DNA of 52,865 bases from Polyangiaceae bacterium (GTDB lineage: Bacteria; Myxococcota_A; Polyangia; Polyangiales; Polyangiaceae): the NCBI GenBank assembly GCA_029941785.1, contig JAPYTK010000013.1:1-52865 (forward strand), read 5' to 3'. Below, one piece after another: positions 8,262 to 17,363 of the stretch. Under the pieces are notes generated by a model, which saw only the letters and a program-made list of their open reading frames with translations, did not search any database and had not been told where the DNA came from. Each line of letters starts with the position of its first letter. Within the stretch, counting starts at the first letter, position 1. The translations under genes and the position numbers were made by a program.

Positions 8262-10030
8262 GACGGCGGGGGGGCCGGCCTAGGGGCAGAGAGCATTTGC
8301 CGGGCCCGACCTAACAGCCGCTTCGCGTCCTGTGCAGCCGCCGGATCGGAAGTGGGCAGAGCGCGCAGTCCTGCGGCGAGATGCTTGAGCGCCTCGCTGG
8401 GCTCACCACGACGGAGCAACAACTCGCCGAGGATGAGGTGAGCGTAGGGATCGTTTGGATCGATGCGAAGCGCCTGCTCGCGCAGAGCCTGCTCCGCCGG
8501 GGAAAAACGTTTCTGACTGAGCAGAGCGATGGCGAGGTTGTTCGCGGCCTTCACGTTGGTCGGCCCATGCTTCAAGGCCGCCCGGAAATCAGCCTCGGCT
8601 TCGGCAAAGCGCCCCAAGGAGAGCCGCGCCATGCCCCGGTTGTTCCACGCCATGGTCACGTCCGGATCGAGCGCGATCGCGCGAGCCGCTGACGTCTCCA
8701 CCGCCGCGAACTCCCCTCGCTTCATCTGCGCATGGGAGAGATTGGTCCACGCCACCGCCGATGCGGGGCTCGCCTCCGTCCCCCAACTCCACAAGGACAG
8801 CTCGTCCCGCCAGTGAAGGCTGATGAGCAGAGAGGTGAGAGCCGCGCCTCCGCACCACATGCCGACGAGGGTAAGCAGAGGACGCTCGGCGTGAGACGGC
8901 CAGGCGCGCGCGATGGCCAAGCACAGAAGGGCGATGGGAAACACCAGGAAGCGCTCCGCGGTCACCGCCCCGTCGGCCATGACCGACAACCACGGTTGCG
9001 AGATGGGAAGAAGCGACACCAGGACGGCCGCGAGCCACCAGCCCGCAGAAAAACGGCGCCGAACCAACTCGCAGACGCCCGCGATGACGACGAGGAGGAA
9101 AGCGGCATCGAGCGCCAGCTCGCCCGCGCTGGCAGCCGGCAGTTGGATGGGCGTCAAGCTCCCCATCGGCCACAGCATGAGCTGTAGGCTGCGCGCAAGC
9201 GCGTCGCTGCTCGCAATGATCGACGCCCCGGTTTTCGACGCGGCCGAAGGATCGAGCAGACGACCGAGCGCCACCGCGCGCCAGCCCAGGTACGCGAGAG
9301 AGCTTACCAACAAGGCTGCGTAGGTGGGCCGATGCTCCGCGAGCCGATGGCGCCAGGGCTTACCGGCTGCAGACCGCGCGAGGTGAACGCAGGGCAAGAC
9401 CATCACAAAGCCCGCCGCCATCTCTTTGCAGAGCGCCGCCAAAAAGAAAAACCCGCCCACCGCGATGGCGCGCCGTATGGGCCGCTCCAAGGCATGATCT
9501 GCGAGCAAGGCAGCGAGGAGAAAAACGGTGAGGAGGGCATCGAACTGCGCGCTGACGAAACAGCTCCCCTCACCGAGCGCGGGGTGAAGGGCGTACATCA
9601 GGGCCGCGACGAGGGCGCCATCATGCCACCAGCGCTCGGCCTTCGGCGCGTCTTGGCGCATCCCCAGGGCAATCCTGGCGACGAGCCAAGACGCCAGTCC
9701 GTGCAGCAGCAAGCTCACCAGATGAAACCCCCACGGCGCCAACGCGAAGAGCCTCGCCTCGGCCCCCAAGACGAGAACGCCGAGCGGCCGGAAGTAGTTG
9801 TCGCTGAACACGAGCGGGCTGTTGATCGCATCGAGCAAGCGACCGCCATCGGCAAACCAGCGATCACGAAGCAGCAGGTCGCGGTCATCCCACACGAAAC
9901 CGTGCCGCAGGGTCGGAGCGAAGATCGCGACAGCCACGATCGCCGGGATCAAACCGTGCATCGGCCGCGCCGTGCCGGCTTCTCCCTCCGCCAGCTCGAC
10001 GACCTTCTCCTCAGGGGACGAGCTGCTCAC
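8252..10030 (-). CDS. GT-C-type membrane protein with C-terminal TPR repeats
   Basis: 592 residues. The N-terminal two thirds hold about ten membrane helices with the FVWDDRDLLL motif after the first helix; an acidic pair in that loop is the usual catalytic feature of GT-C (PMT/TMTC-type) glycosyltransferases. The C-terminal third is a set of TPR repeats (for example AWNNRGMARLSLGRFAEAEA, then ANNLAIALLSQKRFSPAEQA), as in TMTC proteins. It may transfer a lipid-linked sugar to exported proteins; the substrate is unknown. I chose the GTG at 10030: it overlaps the queE stop as GTGA and has GGAGG ten nt upstream. A TTG at 10054 would add eight residues. Confidence 0.8.
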   Translation of the reverse strand: MSSSSPEEKVVELAEGEAGTARPMHGLIPAIVAVAIFAPTLRHGFVWDDRDLLLRDRWFADGGRLLDAINSPLVFSDNYFRPLGVLVLGAEARLFALAPWGFHLVSLLLHGLASWLVARIALGMRQDAPKAERWWHDGALVAALMYALHPALGEGSCFVSAQFDALLTVFLLAALLADHALERPIRRAIAVGGFFFLAALCKEMAAGFVMVLPCVHLARSAAGKPWRHRLAEHRPTYAALLVSSLAYLGWRAVALGRLLDPSAASKTGASIIASSDALARSLQLMLWPMGSLTPIQLPAASAGELALDAAFLLVVIAGVCELVRRRFSAGWWLAAVLVSLLPISQPWLSVMADGAVTAERFLVFPIALLCLAIARAWPSHAERPLLTLVGMWCGGAALTSLLISLHWRDELSLWSWGTEASPASAVAWTNLSHAQMKRGEFAAVETSAARAIALDPDVTMAWNNRGMARLSLGRFAEAEADFRAALKHGPTNVKAANNLAIALLSQKRFSPAEQALREQALRIDPNDPYAHLILGELLLRRGEPSEALKHLAAGLRALPTSDPAAAQDAKRLLGRARQMLSAPRPAPPPSQR

Positions 10031-10680
10031 ACGCCGGTCGCCTCCGCGTCCCAAATGTACTTGTGCATCTGCAGCTGGACGCGCACGGGCAGGTCATCTT
10101 CCAACGACCACGCGACGAGCTCTCTCGGCTCGAGCTGGCCAAACACACAGGACGCCAGCATTTTCGCGGGCCCCTCGGCGAGGCTGCGCTCCGCGATGAT
10201 CTCGCGCATCCACTCGTAGTCGGCCCGATCCGCGAGCACGAACTTGATCTCGTCCCGCTCGGTCAGGTACGCGAGATTCTCGAAGCGGTTGCGATGACAC
10301 TCGGCCGATCCGGGCGCCTTCAAATCCATGATCTTGTGCACCCGAGGATCGACCTCCGAGACATCTCGCTCCCCGCTCGTCTCGAGCAGTACCGTGCGGC
10401 CCGCGTCACACAGCTCACCCATCAAAGGCAGCACGCCGGCCTGCAGCAGAGGCTCCCCACCCGTCACCTCGACGAGCTGCGTCCCATGCGCGAGCGCCTC
10501 CTCGAGCACCGTCGCCCGCGGCATCTCCGTCCCCCCGTAGAAGGCCTGCTCCGTGTCACACCACGAGCAGCGCAAGTTGCAACCGGTCGTCCGCACAAAG
10601 GTGCAAGGCAACCCCGCGAACGAGGACTCGCCCTGGATGCTCTTGTAGATCTCGTGAATGAGAAGGTGTTCGGACTTCAT
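10027..10680 (-). CDS. queE: 7-carboxy-7-deazaguanine synthase (radical SAM)
   Basis: Converts 6-carboxytetrahydropterin to 7-carboxy-7-deazaguanine in the queuosine pathway. The radical SAM cluster motif CNLRCSWCDT (CX3CX2C) lies near residue 35, after the family N-terminus EIYKSIQGES; VTGGEPLLQ is the SAM-binding GGE motif. At 217 residues the length is normal. The ATG at 10680 gives the standard N-terminus; a TTG at 10710 would add ten residues. The stop is shared with the GTG of the downstream GT-C/TPR gene. No other queuosine genes are in the window. Confidence 0.92.
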   Translation of the reverse strand: MKSEHLLIHEIYKSIQGESSFAGLPCTFVRTTGCNLRCSWCDTEQAFYGGTEMPRATVLEEALAHGTQLVEVTGGEPLLQAGVLPLMGELCDAGRTVLLETSGERDVSEVDPRVHKIMDLKAPGSAECHRNRFENLAYLTERDEIKFVLADRADYEWMREIIAERSLAEGPAKMLASCVFGQLEPRELVAWSLEDDLPVRVQLQMHKYIWDAEATGV

Positions 10681-10785
10681 CGACTGCACCGACGTCGCTC
10701 GCGCCAACAAGGCGCGGCAAACGCCTTGGCCGCGGGGGCGACAGCGCCATCATCGCACGGAATTTATTCTCTGAGTGAATCGGTG

Positions 10786-10817
10786 ACGGGGATCGATGCG
10801 TTTCGATGGCCCCCCGT
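10786..10817 (-). terminator. Hairpin directly after birA
   Basis: Stems ACGGGG/CCCCGT and ATCGA/TCGAT nest into one hairpin that begins a few nucleotides past the birA stop codon. The sequence following on the minus strand (CACCGATTCACT) is only mildly T-rich, so this is a weak intrinsic terminator or an RNA end-stabilising structure. The 140-nt gap between birA and queE otherwise shows nothing clear. Confidence 0.35.
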
Positions 10818-10820
10818 CGG

Positions 10821-11669
10821 TCACGAGGAACCGCGGGACAGGTCCCTCACGCTCACCTCGTCGCTGACCACGGAGTGCACCGAGCCCATCCGGTCGCGAA
10901 CCTCGAGCTGTCCCTGCCCGTCGATGCCTACAGCCAAGCCCTCGATTTCGCCCACCTGTACGGTGCGGCCCGCGAGCCAGTCGCGCCGTTCGAGTTCAGC
11001 CAGCATGGTGGCCGGTCCATCCGCGGTGAACACGGAGAGCCCCTCGCCGAGATGAAAAGCAATCGCCGCAACCAGGCTCTCGCGGTCGAGGTCCTCGCGG
11101 CCCAGCAAAGCCAGCGAGGTCGCGGGCGGCTTGATCTCAGGCGGAAAAACACGCGTCGCGACGTTGAGGCCGATCCCTACGATGATGTCCGGCGGATCGG
11201 AGCCACGCGTCACCGCCTCGATCAGCACCCCGGCGATCTTGGCGTCGTTCACGTACACATCGTTGGGCCACTTGATCTGAACCCGTGGAGACTCAGCGCT
11301 TGGGGTGGCGCCGGCATGCGCGGACGGCGGCATCGGGCTGAGGGCCTCGTCGAGGACGCGCGCGACCGCGACCCCCGCGACCAAGCTGAGCATCGGCATG
11401 CGCCCCGGCTGGATCGTTGGTCGCAAGAGAAACGAGAGATAGAGGTTTTCGCCCGGTGGCGAGTGCCAGCTCTTGCCCCCGCGGCCACGACCCGACCGTT
11501 GGCTGTCGGCCACGAACAGGGCTCCGTGGGCCCCTCCCCCGCGCGCCGCAGCTTTCGCCTCGTCGTTGGTGGAGTCGACCTCCTGCAGGACCGTCAGCGG
11601 CTGACCGAGCGTCGCGCCACGATGGAGCAGCGCGGCCGCGATGAGGTCTGCGTCGAGTTGCCGACTCAT
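10821..11669 (-). CDS. birA: Biotin-[acetyl-CoA carboxylase] ligase
   Basis: Attaches biotin to the carrier domain of acetyl-CoA carboxylase. Recognised by EVDSTNDEAK near residue 34, the biotin/ATP loop SGRGRGGKSWHSPPGENLY (the GRGRxG motif), and KWPNDVYVNDAKIAGVLIEA, followed by the small C-terminal domain. There is no N-terminal helix-turn-helix domain, so this is the monofunctional ligase type without the repressor function. The ATG at 11669 gives a typical N-terminus; an ATG at 11690 that overlaps nadC would add seven residues. Confidence 0.93.
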   Translation of the reverse strand: MSRQLDADLIAAALLHRGATLGQPLTVLQEVDSTNDEAKAAARGGGAHGALFVADSQRSGRGRGGKSWHSPPGENLYLSFLLRPTIQPGRMPMLSLVAGVAVARVLDEALSPMPPSAHAGATPSAESPRVQIKWPNDVYVNDAKIAGVLIEAVTRGSDPPDIIVGIGLNVATRVFPPEIKPPATSLALLGREDLDRESLVAAIAFHLGEGLSVFTADGPATMLAELERRDWLAGRTVQVGEIEGLAVGIDGQGQLEVRDRMGSVHSVVSDEVSVRDLSRGSS

Positions 11670-11679
11670 GGCGATGGGC

Positions 11680-12558
11680 TCAAGCCCCATTGAGCGCGAA
11701 GTCCAAGCCGATGTCCGCCGCCGGCGCCGAGTGGGTGAGCGCGCCCACGCTGATCACGTCGACGCCTACTGTCGCAATCTCCGGAATGCGCGCAAGCGTG
11801 ATCCCCCCACTGGCCTCGAGGATGGGCTTAGGACCCACGATCATCCCCACCCGCTCAACCGCTTCACCCATGTCCGACGTGCTCATGTTGTCGAGCATGA
11901 TGATGTCCGCCCCAGCCTCGATAGCGATGTCCAGTTCGTCGAGATTCGTCACCTCCGCCTCGATCCGAGAGGTGTGAGGTGCGTGCTTGTGGGCCCGCTC
12001 GATAGCCTCCCGCAGGCCGCCGCTGGCCACGATGTGATTGTCCTTGATCATGACCGCGCTACCGAGATTGTCCCGATGGTTGTGCGCGCCTCCCGTGCGA
12101 ACAGCGTATCGCTCGAGCGCGCGCAATCCAGGAGTCGTCTTGCGCGTATCGGCGATGCGGGTGCGCGCCCCCTTTGGCACCGCGTCGACGTAATCGCGGG
12201 CCATCGTCGCCACGCCACTCATTCGCTGTACGAGGTTGAGAGCAATCCGCTCGGCCGCCAAAATACTGCGCGCACGTCCGCTCACTCTCCACAATTCACC
12301 ACCGGCTGTCGCGCGCTGCCCCTCCGGGGTGATGGTCTCGACCTGCACGGTCGAATCGATACGCTCGAAGACGCGCGTAAAAACCGGACCACCACATACG
12401 ATCATCGAGTGGCGCGCGTTCGCAATCGCCCTCGCCGTCGCATCCGGCTCGACACACACGACGCTCGTCAGATCGCCGCTCACGAGATCTTCTGCCATCG
12501 CCACATCGATCACGCGGTCGATCGCGTCCGGCGGTAGTTCGGGCGTAAGCTTCGACAT
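11680..12558 (-). CDS. nadC: Nicotinate-nucleotide pyrophosphorylase (carboxylating)
   Basis: Makes nicotinate mononucleotide from quinolinate and PRPP in de novo NAD synthesis. Seen: the N-terminal EDLVSGDLTS motif, TRKTTPGLRALERYAVRTGG with the substrate-binding Arg/His residues, MIKDNH, and the C-terminal barrel motifs MLDNMS and LEASGGI. Length about 292 residues, normal for the family. The ATG at 12558 lies 10 nt after the fabH stop; a further upstream start would lie inside fabH. nadA and nadB are not in this window. Confidence 0.95.
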   Translation of the reverse strand: MSKLTPELPPDAIDRVIDVAMAEDLVSGDLTSVVCVEPDATARAIANARHSMIVCGGPVFTRVFERIDSTVQVETITPEGQRATAGGELWRVSGRARSILAAERIALNLVQRMSGVATMARDYVDAVPKGARTRIADTRKTTPGLRALERYAVRTGGAHNHRDNLGSAVMIKDNHIVASGGLREAIERAHKHAPHTSRIEAEVTNLDELDIAIEAGADIIMLDNMSTSDMGEAVERVGMIVGPKPILEASGGITLARIPEIATVGVDVISVGALTHSAPAADIGLDFALNGA

Positions 12559-12568
12559 GATGGGTGGC

Positions 12569-13576
12569 TCAGATCCGCACGACGGCGCCGGCCCATGTGT
12601 AGCCGCTACCAAAGGCTGCAAGCAGCACGTTCCCCTTCAATCGGCCCTCAGCGTACGACTCGCTGAGACCGATGGGGATCGTGGCCGCCGTCGTGTTGCC
12701 ATAGCGCTGGATGTTGTGCACGACCTTGTCCTCGGGGATCTTGAGCGCCTTGGCCACCATTTGGTTGATCCGCATGTTCGCCTGATGAGGAACGAACAAA
12801 TCGACATCGTCGATGCTCATGCCTACCTCCTGCAAAACCTCCATGGCGACCTCGGGCATCTTCTGCACGGCCCAACGAAACACACTCTTTCCCTTCATCT
12901 GAGGGTAGTGAAGACCCGCTGCCATCATCTCCTCGGTGAGGCGCGGTATCTCTCGAGACGCGGGCGCGGGAAGCCATAAGTCTTCCGCGCCTGATCCGTC
13001 CGCGTGAAGCTTGACGGTCAGCACTCCTTTTTCGTCGTCGTCGCTCTCCCCGACGAGCACCGCGCCAGCGCCGTCGCCAAAGAGCACGGAAACATCTCGT
13101 CCGCGCTCGGTGAACTCGATTCCGGTCGAGTGCACCTCCGAGCCGACGAGCAAAATGTTCTTGTAGGCGCCAGCTCGGACCCAGGCATCGGCAATGCTGA
13201 GGCCGTAGATGAAACCGGAGCATTGATTTCGCACATCGAGCGCGGGAATCCCGGGCAAGCTGAGTTTGTCCCCGAGAAGACAACCCGACCCCGGAAAGTT
13301 CACGTCCGGACTGAGCGTCGCGAAGATGATCATATCCACATCGCTCATCTCCCGACCGGCACGTTCGACAGCCATTTTGGACGCGGGCAGGGCCAGATCG
13401 CTAGCGCCGATCCCGCTCTCCTCGATGTAGCGTCGCTCCTTGATGCCGCTGCGCTGCTGAATCCACTCGTCACTCGTGGGCATCAACTCCGCCAAGTCGT
13501 CGTTCGTCACGACCTTGGTCGGCACGTAGTGCCCCGCGCCTAGAATTTGAGAACGCTTCACCTCACCTTCATGCAC
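12569..13576 (-). CDS. fabH: 3-oxoacyl-ACP synthase III (FabH)
   Basis: Starts fatty-acid chains by condensing an acyl-CoA primer with malonyl-ACP. The catalytic triad is visible: Cys at about residue 119 in NQCSGFIYG, His at about 264 in PHQANMRI, and Asn at about 294 in YGNTTAA. The 335-residue length is typical. The start is GTG at 13576 or a GTG five codons further in; neither has an ideal ribosome site. Primer specificity cannot be read from the sequence. It is the first gene of the fabH-nadC-birA set and is divergent from the kinase gene. Confidence 0.92.
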   Translation of the reverse strand: MHEGEVKRSQILGAGHYVPTKVVTNDDLAELMPTSDEWIQQRSGIKERRYIEESGIGASDLALPASKMAVERAGREMSDVDMIIFATLSPDVNFPGSGCLLGDKLSLPGIPALDVRNQCSGFIYGLSIADAWVRAGAYKNILLVGSEVHSTGIEFTERGRDVSVLFGDGAGAVLVGESDDDEKGVLTVKLHADGSGAEDLWLPAPASREIPRLTEEMMAAGLHYPQMKGKSVFRWAVQKMPEVAMEVLQEVGMSIDDVDLFVPHQANMRINQMVAKALKIPEDKVVHNIQRYGNTTAATIPIGLSESYAEGRLKGNVLLAAFGSGYTWAGAVVRI

Positions 13577-13865
13577 GCCGGAGCGCAGCGCTTCAAGTAA
13601 GAAGAGCTTCGGCGGATCGGTGCGATGAACCGGTGCTGAGCCCGAAGTCAGGTGCGGGCAGTCCCTGCGCTCACTTAGACGGACTCCGGGTGGACCTATT
13701 CAGTTTCACCCCTAGAAAAGCAGCCGCGAGATGAATTACGCAGAAATCCTCATCCTCGCCGTAGTAGGCTAGGCTCGTTTCGCGCTGTGGACCGTCTCAC
13801 ATCATGTGATCCAGAGCATGCAACACCATCCGGTCGCTCGGCGACCACGTCCCCGTCAAAAGCCC

Positions 13866-15986
13866 ATGCAGCCCGAAATCGGCCTCGTCATCAGCAACAA
13901 GTACCGCCTCGAGCGACTTATTGGCGACGGTGGCATGGGCAGTGTGTACGCCGCAAAGCACAAGGTTCTCGGCACGACTGTAGCGCTCAAGTTTCTGCAC
14001 CCCGCGCTCACACGCAGGAAGGGATTGGTCGAGCGCTTCCTCCAAGAGGCCAAGGTATCGGCGCAGATCAGCAGCCCCCATGTCGTGAGCGTCTCAGACG
14101 TCGATCGCACGGATGATGGGCTCGCGTACATGGTCATGGAGTACGTCGAGGGCAAGACGCTGCAGACGCTCTACGAAGAGCTGTACGAAGCGGGCGAGCG
14201 ACTGAGTTACGGCGACGCCTTCGAGTACATACTCCAGATGCTCGACGGGGTCAGCGCGGCACACAAGAAGGGCATTGTGCATCGGGATCTCAAGCCCGAC
14301 AATGTCATGATTTGCGACGATGCCGACGGCCTTCCCTTGGTCAAGATTCTCGATTTCGGTATCGCCAAACTCAAGGCCAGCGGCGAGGCGGACCGAGGCC
14401 TCACCCGTCCAGGCGTCGTCATGGGCACGCCCGAATACATGCCTCCCGAGCAGGCATTCAGCGCTGACAAAGTCGACGCGCGCGCCGATGTGTTCTCCTT
14501 GGGCGTCATGTTTTTCGAGATGCTCGCAGGCCGCCGGCCGGTAGGCGGCGACAACGCCCACGCCATCGCAGCCCAATACCTGAAGGGCGATCTGCCCGAA
14601 CTTTCATCGCTCAAGCCAACGATTAACGCACAGCTCGCGAAGGCCGTGCACCGCGCCATGGCTCCCAAGCCCGAGCAACGCTTCGACACGGTGGCAGACT
14701 TCAAGGCGGCGATCGCACCGTTCGCGCCCGGCGGCGCCCCCGAACCGCGGGTCCGAGCCGCGAGCGCGTCTCCCAAGAAAAGGGCCGTCGCAAAAGATTC
14801 ACCCGCCGAGAGCAGCCCCGAGTCGACGGGCGCCGACGAGGAAGTGCCTTCCGTACCGAAGACGCTTCCCCCGGAAGAGACTTTCGTGAGTTCGTCCCCG
14901 CTCGACGACGAGGAACAGGGCGCACCAAGCAGCGACAGCGGATCGGACAAAGAAGAGGCTGCACCGTCCGACGACCCCCAAAGCCCAGACAGTGACGAAA
15001 CGAAGCAAGACGGGCCTCAACGTGCTGAAGCCGATTCCTCCGAGGACGAAGCCGATTCCTCCGAGAACAAAGCCAATTCCTCCGAGAACAAAGAAGGCGA
15101 GGGCGAGGACGACGGCGCACAGAAGGCCGACGATGCGGCGTCCACCCCCGAAGATTCGAGCGACGCGGACGTCGATGAAGACGCCGAGAATGCGGCCGTC
15201 GCCGCCACCGAACCGGACGAGGACGACGACGAGGCCCCACGAGCCGGCAGCACCATCGTAGGGGACACCTTCACTCCGCCAGTGGGACAAGCCATACCCA
15301 AAGCTGTCGGCGCCAAGCCTGCTCTACGCGACGTGGCTCGCGTCGGCGCGATCCCGCAGCTGCCACAAGCCCATGCACCGCAGCGGCGGCGCAAAGGCCT
15401 GTCCATGTTCGCCAACTTGCTCATCGCGCTGCTCATCACTGGCGGCGCGCTCAGTGGGGCGTACTACTGGGATCAGTACCAGCAGCAGCAAGAAGACGCC
15501 GCCGACGGAAACACCGATCCGCCAATCATCGAGCTGGACACGCCAACCACATCGCCGACGGTCGACATTCCTGCCACCACGCCTCCGCCGATCGATCCGC
15601 CCCCGAGTGCTTGGCCAAGCGCGACGGCGACCTCGACGCCAACCAAGCCGGGCTCCCCGCACAAGACGCCGACCAAGCCGAGCGCGAGCCCGACGGCCCC
15701 CACCAAACCTAGTGCGACACCGACGTCGCCGCCGCCAACACCGACGACACCCTTCGCCATCCCCACGGGCATTCCCTCGGTGCTTCCGTCAACGCTGCCA
15801 CCTGGTTTCCCGACGTCCATTCCGACGATCCCTGGCTTCCCGCCAATCCCCGGGCTCACGCCCCCGCCAAGGCCGCAGGCCAAACCACCAGTCGAACCGC
15901 ACGGCCTACCCGTTACGCCAAAACCCAGCCCAAGCCAGCCCAAGCCGGCAGGCCTGCCTGGGTTCCCTTCGATCCCGATCCCCTAG
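13866..15986 (+). CDS. Membrane Ser/Thr protein kinase with proline-rich tail
   Basis: A Hanks-type kinase: Gly-rich loop IGDGGMGSVY, ATP-binding Lys at about residue 42 (VALKFLH), catalytic HRDLKPDN (Asp about 141), DFG (about 163) and the GTPEYMPPEQ activation segment. After the kinase domain (to about residue 280) comes an acidic, Ser/Glu/Asp-rich cytoplasmic linker of about 200 residues, one membrane helix (about 512-535), and an exported tail of about 170 residues dominated by Pro/Thr. No PASTA or other known sensor domain is present; the tail may touch the cell wall. In-frame starts at 13806 (GTG) and 13818 would add 16-20 residues. Confidence 0.9.
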   Translation: MQPEIGLVISNKYRLERLIGDGGMGSVYAAKHKVLGTTVALKFLHPALTRRKGLVERFLQEAKVSAQISSPHVVSVSDVDRTDDGLAYMVMEYVEGKTLQTLYEELYEAGERLSYGDAFEYILQMLDGVSAAHKKGIVHRDLKPDNVMICDDADGLPLVKILDFGIAKLKASGEADRGLTRPGVVMGTPEYMPPEQAFSADKVDARADVFSLGVMFFEMLAGRRPVGGDNAHAIAAQYLKGDLPELSSLKPTINAQLAKAVHRAMAPKPEQRFDTVADFKAAIAPFAPGGAPEPRVRAASASPKKRAVAKDSPAESSPESTGADEEVPSVPKTLPPEETFVSSSPLDDEEQGAPSSDSGSDKEEAAPSDDPQSPDSDETKQDGPQRAEADSSEDEADSSENKANSSENKEGEGEDDGAQKADDAASTPEDSSDADVDEDAENAAVAATEPDEDDDEAPRAGSTIVGDTFTPPVGQAIPKAVGAKPALRDVARVGAIPQLPQAHAPQRRRKGLSMFANLLIALLITGGALSGAYYWDQYQQQQEDAADGNTDPPIIELDTPTTSPTVDIPATTPPPIDPPPSAWPSATATSTPTKPGSPHKTPTKPSASPTAPTKPSATPTSPPPTPTTPFAIPTGIPSVLPSTLPPGFPTSIPTIPGFPPIPGLTPPPRPQAKPPVEPHGLPVTPKPSPSQPKPAGLPGFPSIPIP
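15030..15092 (+). repeat. Three tandem 21-bp repeats in the kinase linker
   Basis: Three near-identical 21-bp units (GCCGATTCCTCCGAGGACGAA, with two or three substitutions between copies) encode three 7-residue repeats of the type ADSSEDE / ADSSENK / ANSSENK. The repeat keeps the frame, so copy number can vary without breaking the kinase. It is part of the acidic linker between kinase domain and membrane helix. Confidence 0.85.
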
Positions 15987-16058
15987 CCTCGCCGGAGTGG
16001 CGGTTGAGCGGCGTCGTCAGCCACCCGGCGGCCGCACGCGCTCGAGTCGATGATAGCG

Positions 16059-17363
16059 TCAGACACTCTGTCCTCCCGAGGCGTGCTTTTCTCGGCGCGA
16101 TGCAAGCACCGCCAGCCACGCCACCAACGGCAGGACGACGATGCATGATGAGGCCAGCGCCACGTCACGCACGGTCCAACCGAAGCGTTCGATGAGTGCC
16201 CCGGAGAGCCATGCCGTCGCGCTGAGAGTCAGCGTGAGCACGCCCCACTCGATCGCGAAGACGCGACCCCGGTATGCGTTGTCGCTCTCGAGTTGTCCGA
16301 GCGTACCGGAGAACACCCAAATCGCTCCGCCACCGAAAGCCGCCGTGAAATAGCCCAATCCGGCTTGCCACAAGTTCGCCGAAACGGCGAGTCCGAGATA
16401 GCCCGCCGCCAGCAGGACGTAGCCCACCGGGATCAACATGTTCATCGTGCGTCGACGATCGCCGAAGATCTTGCGCACCGCGAGGGAGCCTATCATCGCG
16501 CCGAGCCCCCTGGCCGCATAAAGGGCCCCCATCGCGAGCGGAGCGCGAATCGACGTAAACACCTGGGTGGCGAAGACGGGCAACATCGCAAGCGTTCCGC
16601 CTGCGAGCGCCATGCCTGGCTTGAGGCAGATGATCACCGCCAAGTAGGGCTTGCGCTTGAGGTAGCGCAAGCCGTCGACGAAGGAACGAGAATCGGTCGC
16701 CGCACCTGAAGAGGGGGGACCATCACGATGCGGCTCGTCAGCGGTGGGCAACAAGGCTGGCAAGCCATAGAGGAAAACCGCGGAAACCAAGAAGGTCAGC
16801 GCATCGCATAGAAGCGCAACTTCAATGCCCGCGTATTCGGTCACGAGGCCGCCCGCAGCCGCTCCGGCCGCCAGCATCACCGACCACGTTCCAGCCGAGA
16901 GAGCATTGGCCGCGTTGAGCTGCCGTTCGGTCGTAATCTGCGGCACCACGGCGCTCTTCGCGGGGATGAAAACGCCCGCGAAGGCGACCATCACCACCAA
17001 CAAGCCGAAGATGAGCGGCAAGCTCCGAGCGCGGTAGGCGAACACCAAGCCCACCGCACAAGCCGCTCGCGCAAAGTCCGTGATGAGCATGAGCTTTCGA
17101 CGGTCGAAGCGATCGCAAAGCGGGCCCGCGATCGGCGTCATCAAGAAGACGGGCAAGAGCTTCGCCACGAAGACGGCCGCGATCGCTTCGGTGCTACCCG
17201 AGAGTTCTTCGACGGCGGCGTACAAGGCGATGGCGTTGAACCAATCGCCTGCGAAGCTCACCAGTTCGCCAAACCAAAGCCGGCGGAAATCGCGATTTTC
17301 GCGCAGCAGGGACAGATATCCGACGGGATGGCCAGGTAGAGAGACCGGCCCCGATTCGGTCAT
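16059..17363 (-). CDS. MFS transporter (MFS_3/enterobactin-exporter-like)
   Basis: 434 residues with about 12 membrane helices in two halves split by a polar loop near residue 200. The region RDFRRLWFGELVSFAGDWFN at the N-terminus and the CDRFDRRKLMLITD loop between helices 2 and 3 fit the MFS_3 group, mostly drug or siderophore exporters. Its ATG overlaps the stop of the SGNH-hydrolase gene (ATGA), so the two are probably made together, but no shared substrate is evident. Confidence 0.87.
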   Translation of the reverse strand: MTESGPVSLPGHPVGYLSLLRENRDFRRLWFGELVSFAGDWFNAIALYAAVEELSGSTEAIAAVFVAKLLPVFLMTPIAGPLCDRFDRRKLMLITDFARAACAVGLVFAYRARSLPLIFGLLVVMVAFAGVFIPAKSAVVPQITTERQLNAANALSAGTWSVMLAAGAAAGGLVTEYAGIEVALLCDALTFLVSAVFLYGLPALLPTADEPHRDGPPSSGAATDSRSFVDGLRYLKRKPYLAVIICLKPGMALAGGTLAMLPVFATQVFTSIRAPLAMGALYAARGLGAMIGSLAVRKIFGDRRRTMNMLIPVGYVLLAAGYLGLAVSANLWQAGLGYFTAAFGGGAIWVFSGTLGQLESDNAYRGRVFAIEWGVLTLTLSATAWLSGALIERFGWTVRDVALASSCIVVLPLVAWLAVLASRREKHASGGQSV

